Source: JBFWVJ01 sp050246795
GTDB lineage: Bacteria; Patescibacteriota; Gracilibacteria; JAUYGZ01
Assembly (NCBI GenBank): GCA_050246795.1
Contig: JBFWVJ010000003.1
Location: 124,001 to 188,000 of the forward strand
DNA length: 64,000 bases
Reading direction: 5' to 3'
Part shown: positions 43,592 through 50,450 of the stretch, piece after piece
Layout of the letters: every line of letters begins with the position of its first letter
How positions within the stretch are numbered: the first letter of the stretch is position 1
Notes under the pieces: model-generated
Told to the model about the DNA's origin: nothing
Seen by the model: only the letters and a program-made list of their open reading frames with translations
Database searches by the model: none
Program-made: the position numbers and the translations under genes

Positions 43592-43693
43592 AATGAACGC
43601 TAGGAGTATTAGGAACACAAAGAGTATCAGGAGAAATTCTCCTCCTCATCCTCCTCATACTCCTCATACTCCTCAACATCCTCATACTCCCTC
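43592..43693. repeat. Inverted arrays of a 9-bp unit between ribD and 43697
   Basis: Left arm aggagtattaggaacac..agagtatcaggag; right arm built from ctcatactc-ctcatactc-ctcaacatc-ctcatactc (period 9). The arms are reverse complements and meet at about 43632. The right arm ends 3 bp before the ATG at 43697. It lies between divergent genes. Confidence 0.85.
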
Positions 43694-43696
43694 CCC

Positions 43697-44035
43697 ATGA
43701 CCAATGAAGAACAAATCATCAAATCACTCGAAGAAATCAAGCAAGCCCTGAGGCATATCTATGGCGAAGGAGAACAGCAAGACACCTTGATCACCAACAT
43801 TGAAAAAAACGTAAAGGCGACCATGCAATACGAAATCGCAAAAATTCAAAAAAGTATAGATGCGATCAGTCTGAAAATTGGAAACATGACGAAATTGGCA
43901 GATTCGCTGGATAACCTGATCAAAATGATCAGTAAAATCGATTTTTCCGACATGAAATCCGATATCGACCGCATCCGAAACCAGCTCATCACCTTTGAAT
44001 CAAAGCTCAACAACATCGATCGAAAAATCCGCTAA
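43697..44035 (+). CDS. Small coiled-coil protein
   Basis: 112 residues, ATG at 43697. Almost entirely heptad-like helix: 'IIKSLEEIKQALRHIYGEGE', 'IAKIQKSIDAISLKIGNMTK', 'IDRIRNQLITFESKLNNIDR'. No signal peptide or membrane segment. It is the only plus-strand gene inside the riboflavin region and ends in a 4-bp overlap with the stop of ribA. Function unknown; possible structural or scaffolding protein. Confidence 0.7.
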   Translation: MTNEEQIIKSLEEIKQALRHIYGEGEQQDTLITNIEKNVKATMQYEIAKIQKSIDAISLKIGNMTKLADSLDNLIKMISKIDFSDMKSDIDRIRNQLITFESKLNNIDRKIR

Positions 44036-44625
44036 CGCGAGAGGGTGTGCCTCATCTTTTCCCGCTTGGTACGGAGGTATTTCACACCCCGCTCACTGGT
44101 CAAAGGAATATCCAGCGGAACTTGCACACACGTCATCCCAGCTTTTTGGAGTGCTTCAAGCTTTGCTGGGTTATTCGTCAGCAACTTCAAGGAACTGACT
44201 CCCAGGTCTTTCAGCATTTCAATGGCCAGATCATACTCTCGTTCATCCGCGGCACGACCAAGGGAAAGGTTGGCCTCCACCGTGTCCATCCCTTGCCGCT
44301 GCAATTCATAAGCTTGGATTTTCTTCCCCAAGCCCAAGCCCCTCCCCTCCTGCCGGAGGTACATCATCACCCCGCCTTCTCTCTGGATCATTTCAAGCCC
44401 CTTCTCCAACTGCTGCCCGCAATCACAAAACTGGGAAGCAAAGAGATCACCGGTCGCGCATTCAGAATGAATCCGAACCAAGGGAACCTTATCACCCCAA
44501 TCCTTCAACAAAGCCATATGCTCTTTGCCTGCAGCATCTTGATAGACCACGAAGTCGAATGTGCCATGCTCAGTATCCAAAATGGTTTGTGCGGTTTTGT
44601 GGATCATAGAACTATTGATGATCAT
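44032..44625 (-). CDS. ribA: GTP cyclohydrolase II
   Basis: 197 residues. Zinc site 'HSECATGDLFASQFCDCGQQ' (three Cys), catalytic 'YLRQEGRGLGLGKKIQAYEL', 'DTVEANLSLGRAADEREYDL' and 'LLTNNPAKLEAL'. First committed step of riboflavin synthesis, GTP to diamino-hydroxyphosphoribosylaminopyrimidine. The start at 44625 overlaps the toxin gene by 14 bp; a Met at 44607 (MIHKTAQ) would avoid the overlap. It stands alone, not fused to ribB as in many bacteria. Confidence 0.95.
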   Translation of the reverse strand: MIINSSMIHKTAQTILDTEHGTFDFVVYQDAAGKEHMALLKDWGDKVPLVRIHSECATGDLFASQFCDCGQQLEKGLEMIQREGGVMMYLRQEGRGLGLGKKIQAYELQRQGMDTVEANLSLGRAADEREYDLAIEMLKDLGVSSLKLLTNNPAKLEALQKAGMTCVQVPLDIPLTSERGVKYLRTKREKMRHTLSR

Positions 44626-44863
44626 TGATCTCTACAACTATAAAATCATTCGCATCAAAATATCCGAAAGCTCTATATTTTTTATTGATACGAAAAGACC
44701 ATTTTTCTTGGGATTTTGGCTGACGTTTTTTTAAATCCCGTGAGGTAAAATGCCCCGAAAGCAAATCTCTCTTTGCGCTTAAATATTGCTTCAAAATACC
44801 TCTCTTTTGAAGATAAACAATAATACCATCATTTATCTCAAATACCTTCTCTATCCTTAGCAT
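44612..44863 (-). CDS. RelE/ParE-like toxin
   Basis: 83 residues. C-terminal 'EKWSFRINKKYRAFGYFDAN' followed by DFIVVEINDHQ is the RelE/ParE-superfamily core (RIxxxYRxxYxxxxxxIxVxxIxxHx), with basic 'DLKKRQPKSQ' before it. Overlaps the antitoxin 3' end by 7 bp, typical of coupled type II systems. The family cleaves ribosome-bound mRNA or poisons gyrase; which one applies cannot be told. It sits between ribB and ribA in the same orientation. Confidence 0.8.
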   Translation of the reverse strand: MLRIEKVFEINDGIIVYLQKRGILKQYLSAKRDLLSGHFTSRDLKKRQPKSQEKWSFRINKKYRAFGYFDANDFIVVEINDHQ

Positions 44864-45126
44864 GGAGTATTGATAAACTGACTTTTCTTCATACCTTTAG
44901 CCTTGTTAAACTTTTCTTTCAGCTCAGGAGATATCTCATCATCTTCCAATCGAACTAATTCAACAGGAGAAGAATAGCGCTCTTCAAAATCATCAATATC
45001 GACCAAAACAGCCTTCGGACGGTTATTGACGAAAATGTACTGAACACCAGTTTTTGGAAGCCTCTCCAACACTTCCTTGGCATTTCTCCTCAAATCAGTG
45101 ATCGAGACGCATTGATCTTTTATCAT
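44857..45126 (-). CDS. Phd/YefM-like antitoxin
   Basis: 89 residues. 'VSITDLRRNAKEVLERLPKT' and 'QYIFVNNRPKAVLVDIDDFE' are the Phd/YefM fold (N-terminal dimer and DNA-binding part). The acidic C terminus 'VELVRLEDDEISPELKEKFN' would wrap the toxin. Such antitoxins usually repress their own promoter. Starts 8 bp after ribB. Confidence 0.85.
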   Translation of the reverse strand: MIKDQCVSITDLRRNAKEVLERLPKTGVQYIFVNNRPKAVLVDIDDFEERYSSPVELVRLEDDEISPELKEKFNKAKGMKKSQFINTPC

Positions 45127-45134
45127 ACAATGTT

Positions 45135-45770
45135 TTAAATAGTAGCTTTATTATATGCCACAGATGATGACAAATCAAGCACCTTTTTTATTGCTTCAAT
45201 GGTCAACATTTTCAAGCCATACTTCTTCTTAAAAATCCACAAATCATCCCGTCTCATCATTTCGCCGTCTTCCCGAATCATCTCGCAAATGACTCCCACC
45301 GGCTTCAACTGGGCCATTTTCATAAGTTCGAGGGTCGCTTCCGTATGCCCCTGGCGAACAGAAAGGCCGCCTGGTTCGGCAATAATCGGGAAAATATGAC
45401 CAGGAGACACAAAATCCTGCTCAACCGAGAGATCATCCGCCAGCGCGCGAATGGTCTTCGACCGATCCTCCGCTGAAATCCCGGTGCTAATCCCTTCCTT
45501 CAGATCACAAGAAACCGTGAACTTGCAGTGCATCTTTTCTTCATTTTTCCGGACCATCAGGGGCAAACTGAGCTTCATGGCACGGTTCAAATCCAGCGGG
45601 ACGCAGACCAATCCTTTCGCATGCGTGATCATGAAGTTCACCGCCTCCGGCGTACAAAACTCCGCTGCCATCACCAAATCACCTTCATTTTCCCGATCTT
45701 CATCGTCGACCAAAATGATCATTTTTCCCTGTCGGAGATCCTCGATGGCATCGTGGAGAGAGTCAAACAT
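45135..45770 (-). CDS. ribB: 3,4-dihydroxy-2-butanone 4-phosphate synthase
   Basis: 211 residues. 'MIILVDDEDRENEGDLVMAA' (acidic loop and metal site), 'FMITHAKGLVCVPL', 'STGISAEDRSKTIRALAD', 'PGHIFPIIAEPGGLSVRQGH', 'TEATLELMKMAQLKPVGVIC' and 'EMIREDGEMMRRDDL' give an unbroken RibB. Makes the four-carbon unit of riboflavin from ribulose 5-phosphate. The spacer to ribH carries a large inverted repeat array (45773-45891). Confidence 0.95.
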   Translation of the reverse strand: MFDSLHDAIEDLRQGKMIILVDDEDRENEGDLVMAAEFCTPEAVNFMITHAKGLVCVPLDLNRAMKLSLPLMVRKNEEKMHCKFTVSCDLKEGISTGISAEDRSKTIRALADDLSVEQDFVSPGHIFPIIAEPGGLSVRQGHTEATLELMKMAQLKPVGVICEMIREDGEMMRRDDLWIFKKKYGLKMLTIEAIKKVLDLSSSVAYNKATI

Positions 45771-45772
45771 GC

Positions 45773-45891
45773 GGGTAGGAGTATGAGGAGCAATAAGAGT
45801 ATCAGGAGTATGAGGAAGAAGACAAGAATGAAAAGCATTTTCCTCATACTTCTCGCGTTCTTCATACTCTTCTCACTCCTATGCGTTCAGC
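45773..45891. repeat. Large inverted repeat array between ribH and ribB
   Basis: Left arm gtaggagtatgaggagcaat..agagtatcaggagtatgagga (45775-45822); right arm tcctcatacttctcgcgttc..ttcatactcttctcactcctat (45841-45889). The arms are imperfect reverse complements over about 45 nt with a loop of about 20 nt. The right arm extends into the last codons of ribH. Same unit family as 43592-43693. Confidence 0.85.
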
Positions 45892-46364
45892 TTTTCCAAC
45901 CAATCCAGAGTAGCGTAAGCGGCTAATCTTCCATGATTGTTCTCCCCTTTGCTCCGCTTGACCCCATCCTGGAGCGAATAAGGTGCCAGGATTTCAAAAA
46001 CAATCGGCACATCTTCCGCCAGCATCACCTGCATGCACCCCTTCGCGCACTCATTTGCCACCAACTCGAAGTGATAGGTGTCCCCTTTCACCACACACCC
46101 AAGGACGACAATGGCATCAAAAATATGCTCCATATTTTCACCTCCTTCGATCACCATACGAGCCAGTTTTTGTGCCATCAATGGCACTTCAAATGCTCCC
46201 GGCACTCGATGCACCTGCCACTGGACTTCGGGATACTGTTCAAACACTTCCTCAACCCCCTGAAGCAACCCATCGGCTATCTCCTGATGAAAGTCCGCCA
46301 CGATGACCGCGACGCGCCCACGGGGGTTTTCGAAGGTCCGTTTTGGGATTTTATTAAGTGCCAT
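45879..46364 (-). CDS. ribH: Lumazine synthase
   Basis: 161 residues from MALNKIPKRTFENPRGRVAV. 'VHRVPGAFEVPLMAQKLA', 'DAIVVLGCVVKGDTYHFELV' with the catalytic His, and 'VPIVFEILAP' are standard; the usual 'GVLT' strand is 'FEIL' here. Condenses the pyrimidine and butanone phosphate to lumazine, and often forms 60-mers. Ten codons upstream of the chosen ATG are not conserved. Confidence 0.95.
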   Translation of the reverse strand: MALNKIPKRTFENPRGRVAVIVADFHQEIADGLLQGVEEVFEQYPEVQWQVHRVPGAFEVPLMAQKLARMVIEGGENMEHIFDAIVVLGCVVKGDTYHFELVANECAKGCMQVMLAEDVPIVFEILAPYSLQDGVKRSKGENNHGRLAAYATLDWLEKLNA

Positions 46365-46430
46365 TGAAATATTGAATTTGAAAATTGAGAACATGTCCTG
46401 AGCCTGCCGAATGGATTGAAAATTGAATCT
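46365..46430. repeat. Repeat-filled spacer between ribE and ribH
   Basis: Two direct copies of (ga)ttgaaaattga flank tcctgagcctgccgaatgga, which resembles the widespread CCTGAGC..GCCGAAGG dispersed element (compare 36181-36200 in priA). Confidence 0.6.
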
Positions 46431-47030
46431 TCATCGCTTATTCAGACGTTCAACATATTTTGCAAGTAGATCCGTTTCAATATTTATCCGACTACCAACC
46501 TGCAAACGATGAAGGTTCGTATTTTCCCACGTATGGGGAATAATCGCAACCTGCAGCTCCCCTTTCTCGTCATCTAAAGCTGTAATCGTGAGCGCAATCC
46601 CATTCAAAATGATAATCCCCTTCAAAATCATATACTTCATCAAATCCCTCGGGACTTTTATTGCAAGCAACCAAGTCATTCCTTCTTTTTCACTTTTTCC
46701 TTTTTCCTTTTCAATTTTCACCAGCTCCCCCACCCCCTCCACATGCCCCTGGACAATATGCCCATCCAAGCGCTCATCCACCTTCATCGCCCGCTCAAGA
46801 TTGACCAATGTCCCAAGACTTGCCTCAGAAAAAGCCGTCAACCGCTTGGTTTCCTCCAACAAATCGATCCTGAACCCCTCCTCATCCGTCTCTACAACTG
46901 TCAAACACACCCCATCACAAGCCACGCTTTGCCCAAGTTTGAGCTCCTTGGCAAACGAACTATCGATCCACATACCCTGCGGAGTGACTTCACGTACCTT
47001 GCCGACTTCTTCGATAATACCGGTAAACAT
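46431..47030 (-). CDS. ribE: Riboflavin synthase (alpha chain)
   Basis: 199 residues: two lumazine-binding repeats. 'MFTGIIEEVGKVREV', 'GQSVACDGVCLTVVE', 'GTLVNLERAMKVDERLDGHI', 'VQGHVEGVGELVKIEKEK', 'KGIIILNGIALTITAL' and 'WENTNLHRLQVGSRINIE'. Dismutates two lumazines to riboflavin. The second repeat has 'NGIALT' where 'DGVSLT' is common. A Lys/Glu-rich loop KIEKEKGKSEKEG (about 105-117) is encoded by simple repeats at 46681-46718. First rib gene in the direction of transcription. Confidence 0.95.
   Translation of the reverse strand: MFTGIIEEVGKVREVTPQGMWIDSSFAKELKLGQSVACDGVCLTVVETDEEGFRIDLLEETKRLTAFSEASLGTLVNLERAMKVDERLDGHIVQGHVEGVGELVKIEKEKGKSEKEGMTWLLAIKVPRDLMKYMILKGIIILNGIALTITALDDEKGELQVAIIPHTWENTNLHRLQVGSRINIETDLLAKYVERLNKR
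46681..46718. repeat. 7-bp simple repeat inside ribE
   Basis: ccttctttttcactttttcctttttccttttc, period about 7, the same unit as in ribD at 43343-43375. Translated in frame between the VQGHVEG motif and the second barrel strands. Confidence 0.75.
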
Positions 47031-47035
47031 GAAAC

Positions 47036-47118
47036 AGCTTCTTAGGAATTAGCTTCTTAGCTTCTTAGGACAGCTCCATCAGCTGTTCCTAGAAAGCTAG
47101 AAAGCTAAGCAGCTATCT
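47036..47118. repeat. Inverted arrays of an 8-bp unit between the HAD gene and ribE
   Basis: Left arm agcttcttaggaattagcttcttagcttcttagg; right arm cctagaaagctagaaagctaagcagct. Reverse complements with a loop of about 15 nt (acagctccatcagctgtt, itself a small hairpin). The right arm covers the stop of the HAD gene. Confidence 0.85.
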
Positions 47119-47755
47119 CCTTCAACACATCTCCAATAGAATCCAATACCCAATCCGGCCCCGCCTCCATGATCCGCTCAATCGGACTCGACCCGCCTTT
47201 TACCGCAATGGTCTTCACTCCTGCCAGCTTTCCAGCACGAATATCGTGCTCACTATCCCCGATGAAGACCGCCGTCGAAGGATCTTTTCCCAGCCTTCTC
47301 AAAGCCTCCAACACCGGCTCGGGACTGGGCTTTTGAAAGGGAATGGTATCCGCGCAGATCACCACCGGGAAGTAATGACCGAACTGCAAGTGATCAAAGT
47401 GCCCCTGAGCTTCCATGGTTTTGTTGCCCGTCACCACCCCCATGGCGATGTCTCGTTGACGAAGAAGATCCAGCAACTCGATCACGCCGTCATACAGCTT
47501 CAGATTCTTTTGAACGTACTCGGGAAAATGCTTCATATAGACCTCAATGGCCTCCGGCACCTTCCCCTCCGGCACCCAAGGGACGAGCGTATTGACCAGG
47601 CCTTTTCCAAACGAAGCCCGCAGTTCGACTTCATCCGTGATCTCCCCACCCATCTCCTGAACGGTTTTCTTCATGCAAGACACCACCGCGTCGTTGGAAT
47701 CCACCAGGGTCCCGTCCATATCAAACAACCAGGTCGTAAAATGGGAAAAGCTCAT
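47105..47755 (-). CDS. HAD-family phosphatase, candidate riboflavin-pathway phosphatase
   Basis: 216 residues. Motif I 'WLFDMDGTLVDSND', motif II 'GVVTGNK', motif III 'FQKPSPEPVLEAL', motif IV 'AVFIGDSEHDIRAGKLAGVK'. C1-type cap between I and II, as in phosphoglycolate phosphatases. Sits at the head of the riboflavin genes on the same strand. The dephosphorylation of 5-amino-6-ribitylamino-uracil 5'-phosphate is known to be done by HAD phosphatases (YigB, YbjI, YcsE types) and is the one pathway step with no other candidate here. General phosphoglycolate phosphatase is the main alternative. Confidence 0.85.
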   Translation of the reverse strand: MSFSHFTTWLFDMDGTLVDSNDAVVSCMKKTVQEMGGEITDEVELRASFGKGLVNTLVPWVPEGKVPEAIEVYMKHFPEYVQKNLKLYDGVIELLDLLRQRDIAMGVVTGNKTMEAQGHFDHLQFGHYFPVVICADTIPFQKPSPEPVLEALRRLGKDPSTAVFIGDSEHDIRAGKLAGVKTIAVKGGSSPIERIMEAGPDWVLDSIGDVLKEIAA

Positions 47756-47840
47756 AAGGAAGCGTTATTGCGCCCATTGTAGCACAGCTGAACCGAAGTA
47801 AAAATCCAAACGTAGAAGAGTTTGTGGCTTCTAAAAGCCC

Positions 47841-47869
47841 TTTACATCAACCGTGAAGAAGCGTATTCT
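47841..47869 (+). promoter_or_regulatory. Promoter of the PP2C-like operon
   Basis: TTTACA (47841-47846), 17-bp spacer, TATTCT (47864-47869), 22 nt before the ATG at 47892. Confidence 0.6.
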
Positions 47870-47891
47870 CCTTGATTATTGATTTTTTCCT

Positions 47892-48776
47892 ATGCTGCAC
47901 TTTGAAACCGAAAGCTTCCTCCTCAATGAAGGACAAGGTGGCGACGCGCTCGCTGCACAAACGGACATGATAACAGCGTTCGACGGTGTCAGTTCATCCC
48001 ATACAAAAGGTTCCGATACCAAAGATGACTTGTTATCAATACTCGACAAAGGCCTGAGCCTAGAAGAAAGCATTCGCACCGTCATCCAACAGCAACGTCA
48101 CGACACCACGCTCGCGATCGCACGATTAACCCCATCACATCAATTAGAAATCTATCGCATCGGAGATAGTCGGGTGCGGGTTCATGATGAACAGGGAAAA
48201 CTGGTCTATGAAACAACCGATCAAAATCTCTTTACCGAAGTAAAACACCAGCTCGGCCTCGTAAAAGGCTTCTTTGAAAGACCTCAAGATGAAGTGATGA
48301 AGGACATTCTCGAATATCCTGAGGTTCGAAGCAGATTTGTGAACATCTGCAATCAGTACTTCATCGAAGGTGAAGGCAGCATTTTCTCAGGCACAGGCAC
48401 AAGGTACATTCTCCAGTTCCTGGATGCCTCTGAAATGATCGAAGAATGCCGGCATGAAACAGGCAAATGGGGATATAGTCCCACCCTTTTAAAAATCATC
48501 TTCTCCCATTCCAAGGACATTCTGAGCTATTCTTTGTCCGTTCCGGAAAGCATGGCGTTTTGCAAACCAGTGAAGATCCTCGACCCTCGGCCTGGATACC
48601 GCGTCGTGGTCGGGACCGATGGCATTTTCGCAAACCTGAGGGACGACACCATCAACACCGTCATGCAACAAAAAAGCCTTCGCTTAGCAGTGCGAGGATT
48701 GATCGTGGAAGCGAGTCGAAGAAATAAAACAAAACGGGACATGGGAAACACCATCGGAAAAATTACCGCTGGCTGA
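47892..48776 (+). CDS. PP2C-like protein phosphatase, atypical
   Basis: 294 residues. PP2C-type motifs in order: 'ITAFDGVSSSHT' (Asp for metal), 'RHDTTLAIARLT', 'IYRIGDSRVRVHDEQGKLVY', 'RVVVGTDGIFANLRDDTI' (family GTDGxxxxL) and 'TKRDMGNTIGKIT', in place of the usual GxxDNxT. The normal N-terminal 'RxxNED' is missing. A helical insert of about 100 residues (130-230) separates the strands. Metal binding and activity are plausible but not certain. First of three genes in one direction (membrane protein, then hydrolase). Substrate unknown. Confidence 0.65.
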   Translation: MLHFETESFLLNEGQGGDALAAQTDMITAFDGVSSSHTKGSDTKDDLLSILDKGLSLEESIRTVIQQQRHDTTLAIARLTPSHQLEIYRIGDSRVRVHDEQGKLVYETTDQNLFTEVKHQLGLVKGFFERPQDEVMKDILEYPEVRSRFVNICNQYFIEGEGSIFSGTGTRYILQFLDASEMIEECRHETGKWGYSPTLLKIIFSHSKDILSYSLSVPESMAFCKPVKILDPRPGYRVVVGTDGIFANLRDDTINTVMQQKSLRLAVRGLIVEASRRNKTKRDMGNTIGKITAG

Positions 48777-48813
48777 CAAAGAGCCGTATGATGGGAGGGA
48801 TTTTTAGACCTTT

Positions 48814-49350
48814 ATGAACCTTCCTTTTTCCATCGGCCTTTTCGGATCGATCATCTTAGTCAGCGGAGCGGCATATCCCGTCAAGCCGGTCAAACACCCG
48901 GCCCACTCACTGAAAAATTGGCTTTATGCCACAGGGGGAGCCTTCATGCTCGCCTACTCGATTATCAATTATTTCGGTGATGGATCGATTTTTTTCGTAT
49001 TCTTACAAATCCTCGTAAACCTGGCCGGACTTCTCATGCTTCTCAACGCAAAAGAAAGCCTTTCCTCTATCATCATCGGCCTGGGAGGAGTCTTCCTGGT
49101 CGGCTGGTCACTCACCCTCTTCGAAGACCCTGGTACCTTGCTCTTCATCGTGGGGCTCATCGCCATCTCCTTCGGGTACATTTTCGACATCGCCAGCCTG
49201 AAGCGCTACCAAGCGCTCGCTCTGGGAAGCGCCCTGGTGGCGGTATTCAGCTACCTGCAAGGGGATATGATTTTCTTCTGGCTCAACACCTTTTTTGCGC
49301 TCCTTTCGGCTTTCACCATTTGGCAGCATTGTAAACCGACCTCGAAATGA
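48814..49350 (+). CDS. Small polytopic membrane protein
   Basis: 178 residues with five to six membrane segments, e.g. 'FLQILVNLAGLLMLL', 'SIIIGLGGVFLVGWSLTLF', 'TLLFIVGLIAISFGYIFDI', 'FFWLNTFFALLSAFTIW'. No polar catalytic motif. Its stop TGA overlaps the next start (ATGA), so translation is coupled with the hydrolase gene. Function unknown. Confidence 0.75.
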   Translation: MNLPFSIGLFGSIILVSGAAYPVKPVKHPAHSLKNWLYATGGAFMLAYSIINYFGDGSIFFVFLQILVNLAGLLMLLNAKESLSSIIIGLGGVFLVGWSLTLFEDPGTLLFIVGLIAISFGYIFDIASLKRYQALALGSALVAVFSYLQGDMIFFWLNTFFALLSAFTIWQHCKPTSK

Positions 49351-50165
49351 AAAAGCTCCTCACATGGCTCCTGCTCTTCCTCGGGGTCTGCGGAGCTTCG
49401 ATCTTTGCCCTTAACGCTTTCGAAAAAACCATCCTCTTCCAACCGGAAAAGGGATTTGATCAAAACCTCCTCCAAACCTATGGACTCGAAGAGATCTGGC
49501 TTTCGACTCCGGAAAACATCCGGCTCCACGGAGTCTATCATGAACAAAATCCTCAAATCATCGATCTGTTTTTTCATGGGAATGCTGGCAATATCACCAA
49601 CAACGAACCCAATCTCCGCTACCTTCGCGAGGCGGGGGTTTCTTTTTTCATGATCGACTATCCCGGATACGGTCTCAGCCAAGGACATCCATCAGAAGAG
49701 AGTTTTTATGAAACAGCTCAAATAGCCTATGACTACTTAATCAAACAAAAAAACTGGAAACCAGAACAGATCGTGATCAACGGCCAGTCTCTCGGCGGTG
49801 CCGTGGCGGTCGATCTCGCTTCGAAAAACCCGTGCAAATCATTGATCATCGAGGCCAGTTTCCCTTCGACCGCAGCCGTGGCAAAGCACCTGTATCCCTG
49901 GATCCCCTATGCGCTCATCACGAAAAATAAATTCCGATCGATTGATAAAATCCCTCAGGTCAACTGCCCGATCCTCATCCTGCACGGCGACCGGGATGAC
50001 CTGCTCCCCTACCGCTTCGCGGAAGAACTGTTCGACGCCGCCCCCGAACCAAAACACCTTCTCACCCTGCCTGACCTGGGCCACAACGATGTCCTCGAAT
50101 ACGGAAAACAAGGAGACTACGTGGAAAAAATCAACCGCTTCATCACCACAGGGGAAATTCAATAA
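49347..50165 (+). CDS. Alpha/beta hydrolase (ABHD13/17, Bem46-like), membrane-anchored
   Basis: 272 residues. N-terminal membrane anchor (about 4-22). Oxyanion region 'IDLFFHGNAGNITNNEPN', 'FFMIDYPGYGLSQGHPSEES', nucleophile elbow 'VINGQSLGGAVAVDLA' (Ser in GxSxG), acid 'CPILILHGDRDDLLPYR', His in 'LPDLGHNDVLE'. Full catalytic triad. Family members are lipases, esterases or depalmitoylases of membrane substrates. Overlaps the membrane protein gene by 4 bp; terminator follows. Confidence 0.9.
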   Translation: MKKLLTWLLLFLGVCGASIFALNAFEKTILFQPEKGFDQNLLQTYGLEEIWLSTPENIRLHGVYHEQNPQIIDLFFHGNAGNITNNEPNLRYLREAGVSFFMIDYPGYGLSQGHPSEESFYETAQIAYDYLIKQKNWKPEQIVINGQSLGGAVAVDLASKNPCKSLIIEASFPSTAAVAKHLYPWIPYALITKNKFRSIDKIPQVNCPILILHGDRDDLLPYRFAEELFDAAPEPKHLLTLPDLGHNDVLEYGKQGDYVEKINRFITTGEIQ

Positions 50166-50170
50166 GTAAA

Positions 50171-50195
50171 AAAGCAGTTGTTAACTGCTTTTTTT
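50171..50195 (+). terminator. Terminator of the PP2C - hydrolase operon
   Basis: AAAGCAGTT-gtt-AACTGCTTT followed by TTTT, six bases after the hydrolase stop. Confidence 0.9.
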
Positions 50196-50216
50196 ATAAT
50201 TCTAAGTCTTCGGGAA

Positions 50217-50450
50217 TTACGCAGACTTGCTCATCGGATACACTCTTTCTGCTGAAGCAATAAGTCTCAAAAGCTGAGCCTGGACAGGTCCAGTAATGGC
50301 ACCCACAGCCTGAGTCGCGTCAGCTGACGCTCGTGCAGCTTCGGCAGCTTCCAGGTCGTAAGCTCTCAAGAGATCTAAATCCAAAGCAGGACCAGTAGGT
50401 GGGGTAGCAGGAGAAGTGTGAGCCATAGCAATTTTTAGGATTACCATCAT
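50217..50450 (-). CDS. Small hypothetical protein coupled to the upstream gene
   Basis: 77 residues. The ATG at 50450 overlaps the stop of the 50447 gene (ATGA), supporting this start; a second Met at 50426 (MAHTSPATPP) is possible. Ala-rich helix ('LEAAEAARASADATQAVGAI'), no known motif. Probably co-expressed with the large gene before it. Confidence 0.6.
   Translation of the reverse strand: MMVILKIAMAHTSPATPPTGPALDLDLLRAYDLEAAEAARASADATQAVGAITGPVQAQLLRLIASAERVYPMSKSA

Noticed and set aside
43592..45891. CRISPR-like arrays
   Set aside because: Units are only 7-9 bp, contiguous without unique spacers, and no cas genes are present.
47756..47891. FMN riboswitch (RFN element) upstream of the riboflavin cluster
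   Set aside because: I looked for the conserved AGGG..GGTGA-type core and saw none; regulation must be different.
15331..50165. TGA recoded as glycine (Gracilibacteria/SR1 code)
   Set aside because: Several genes end sensibly at TGA, including overlapping ATGA starts at 49347 and 12206.
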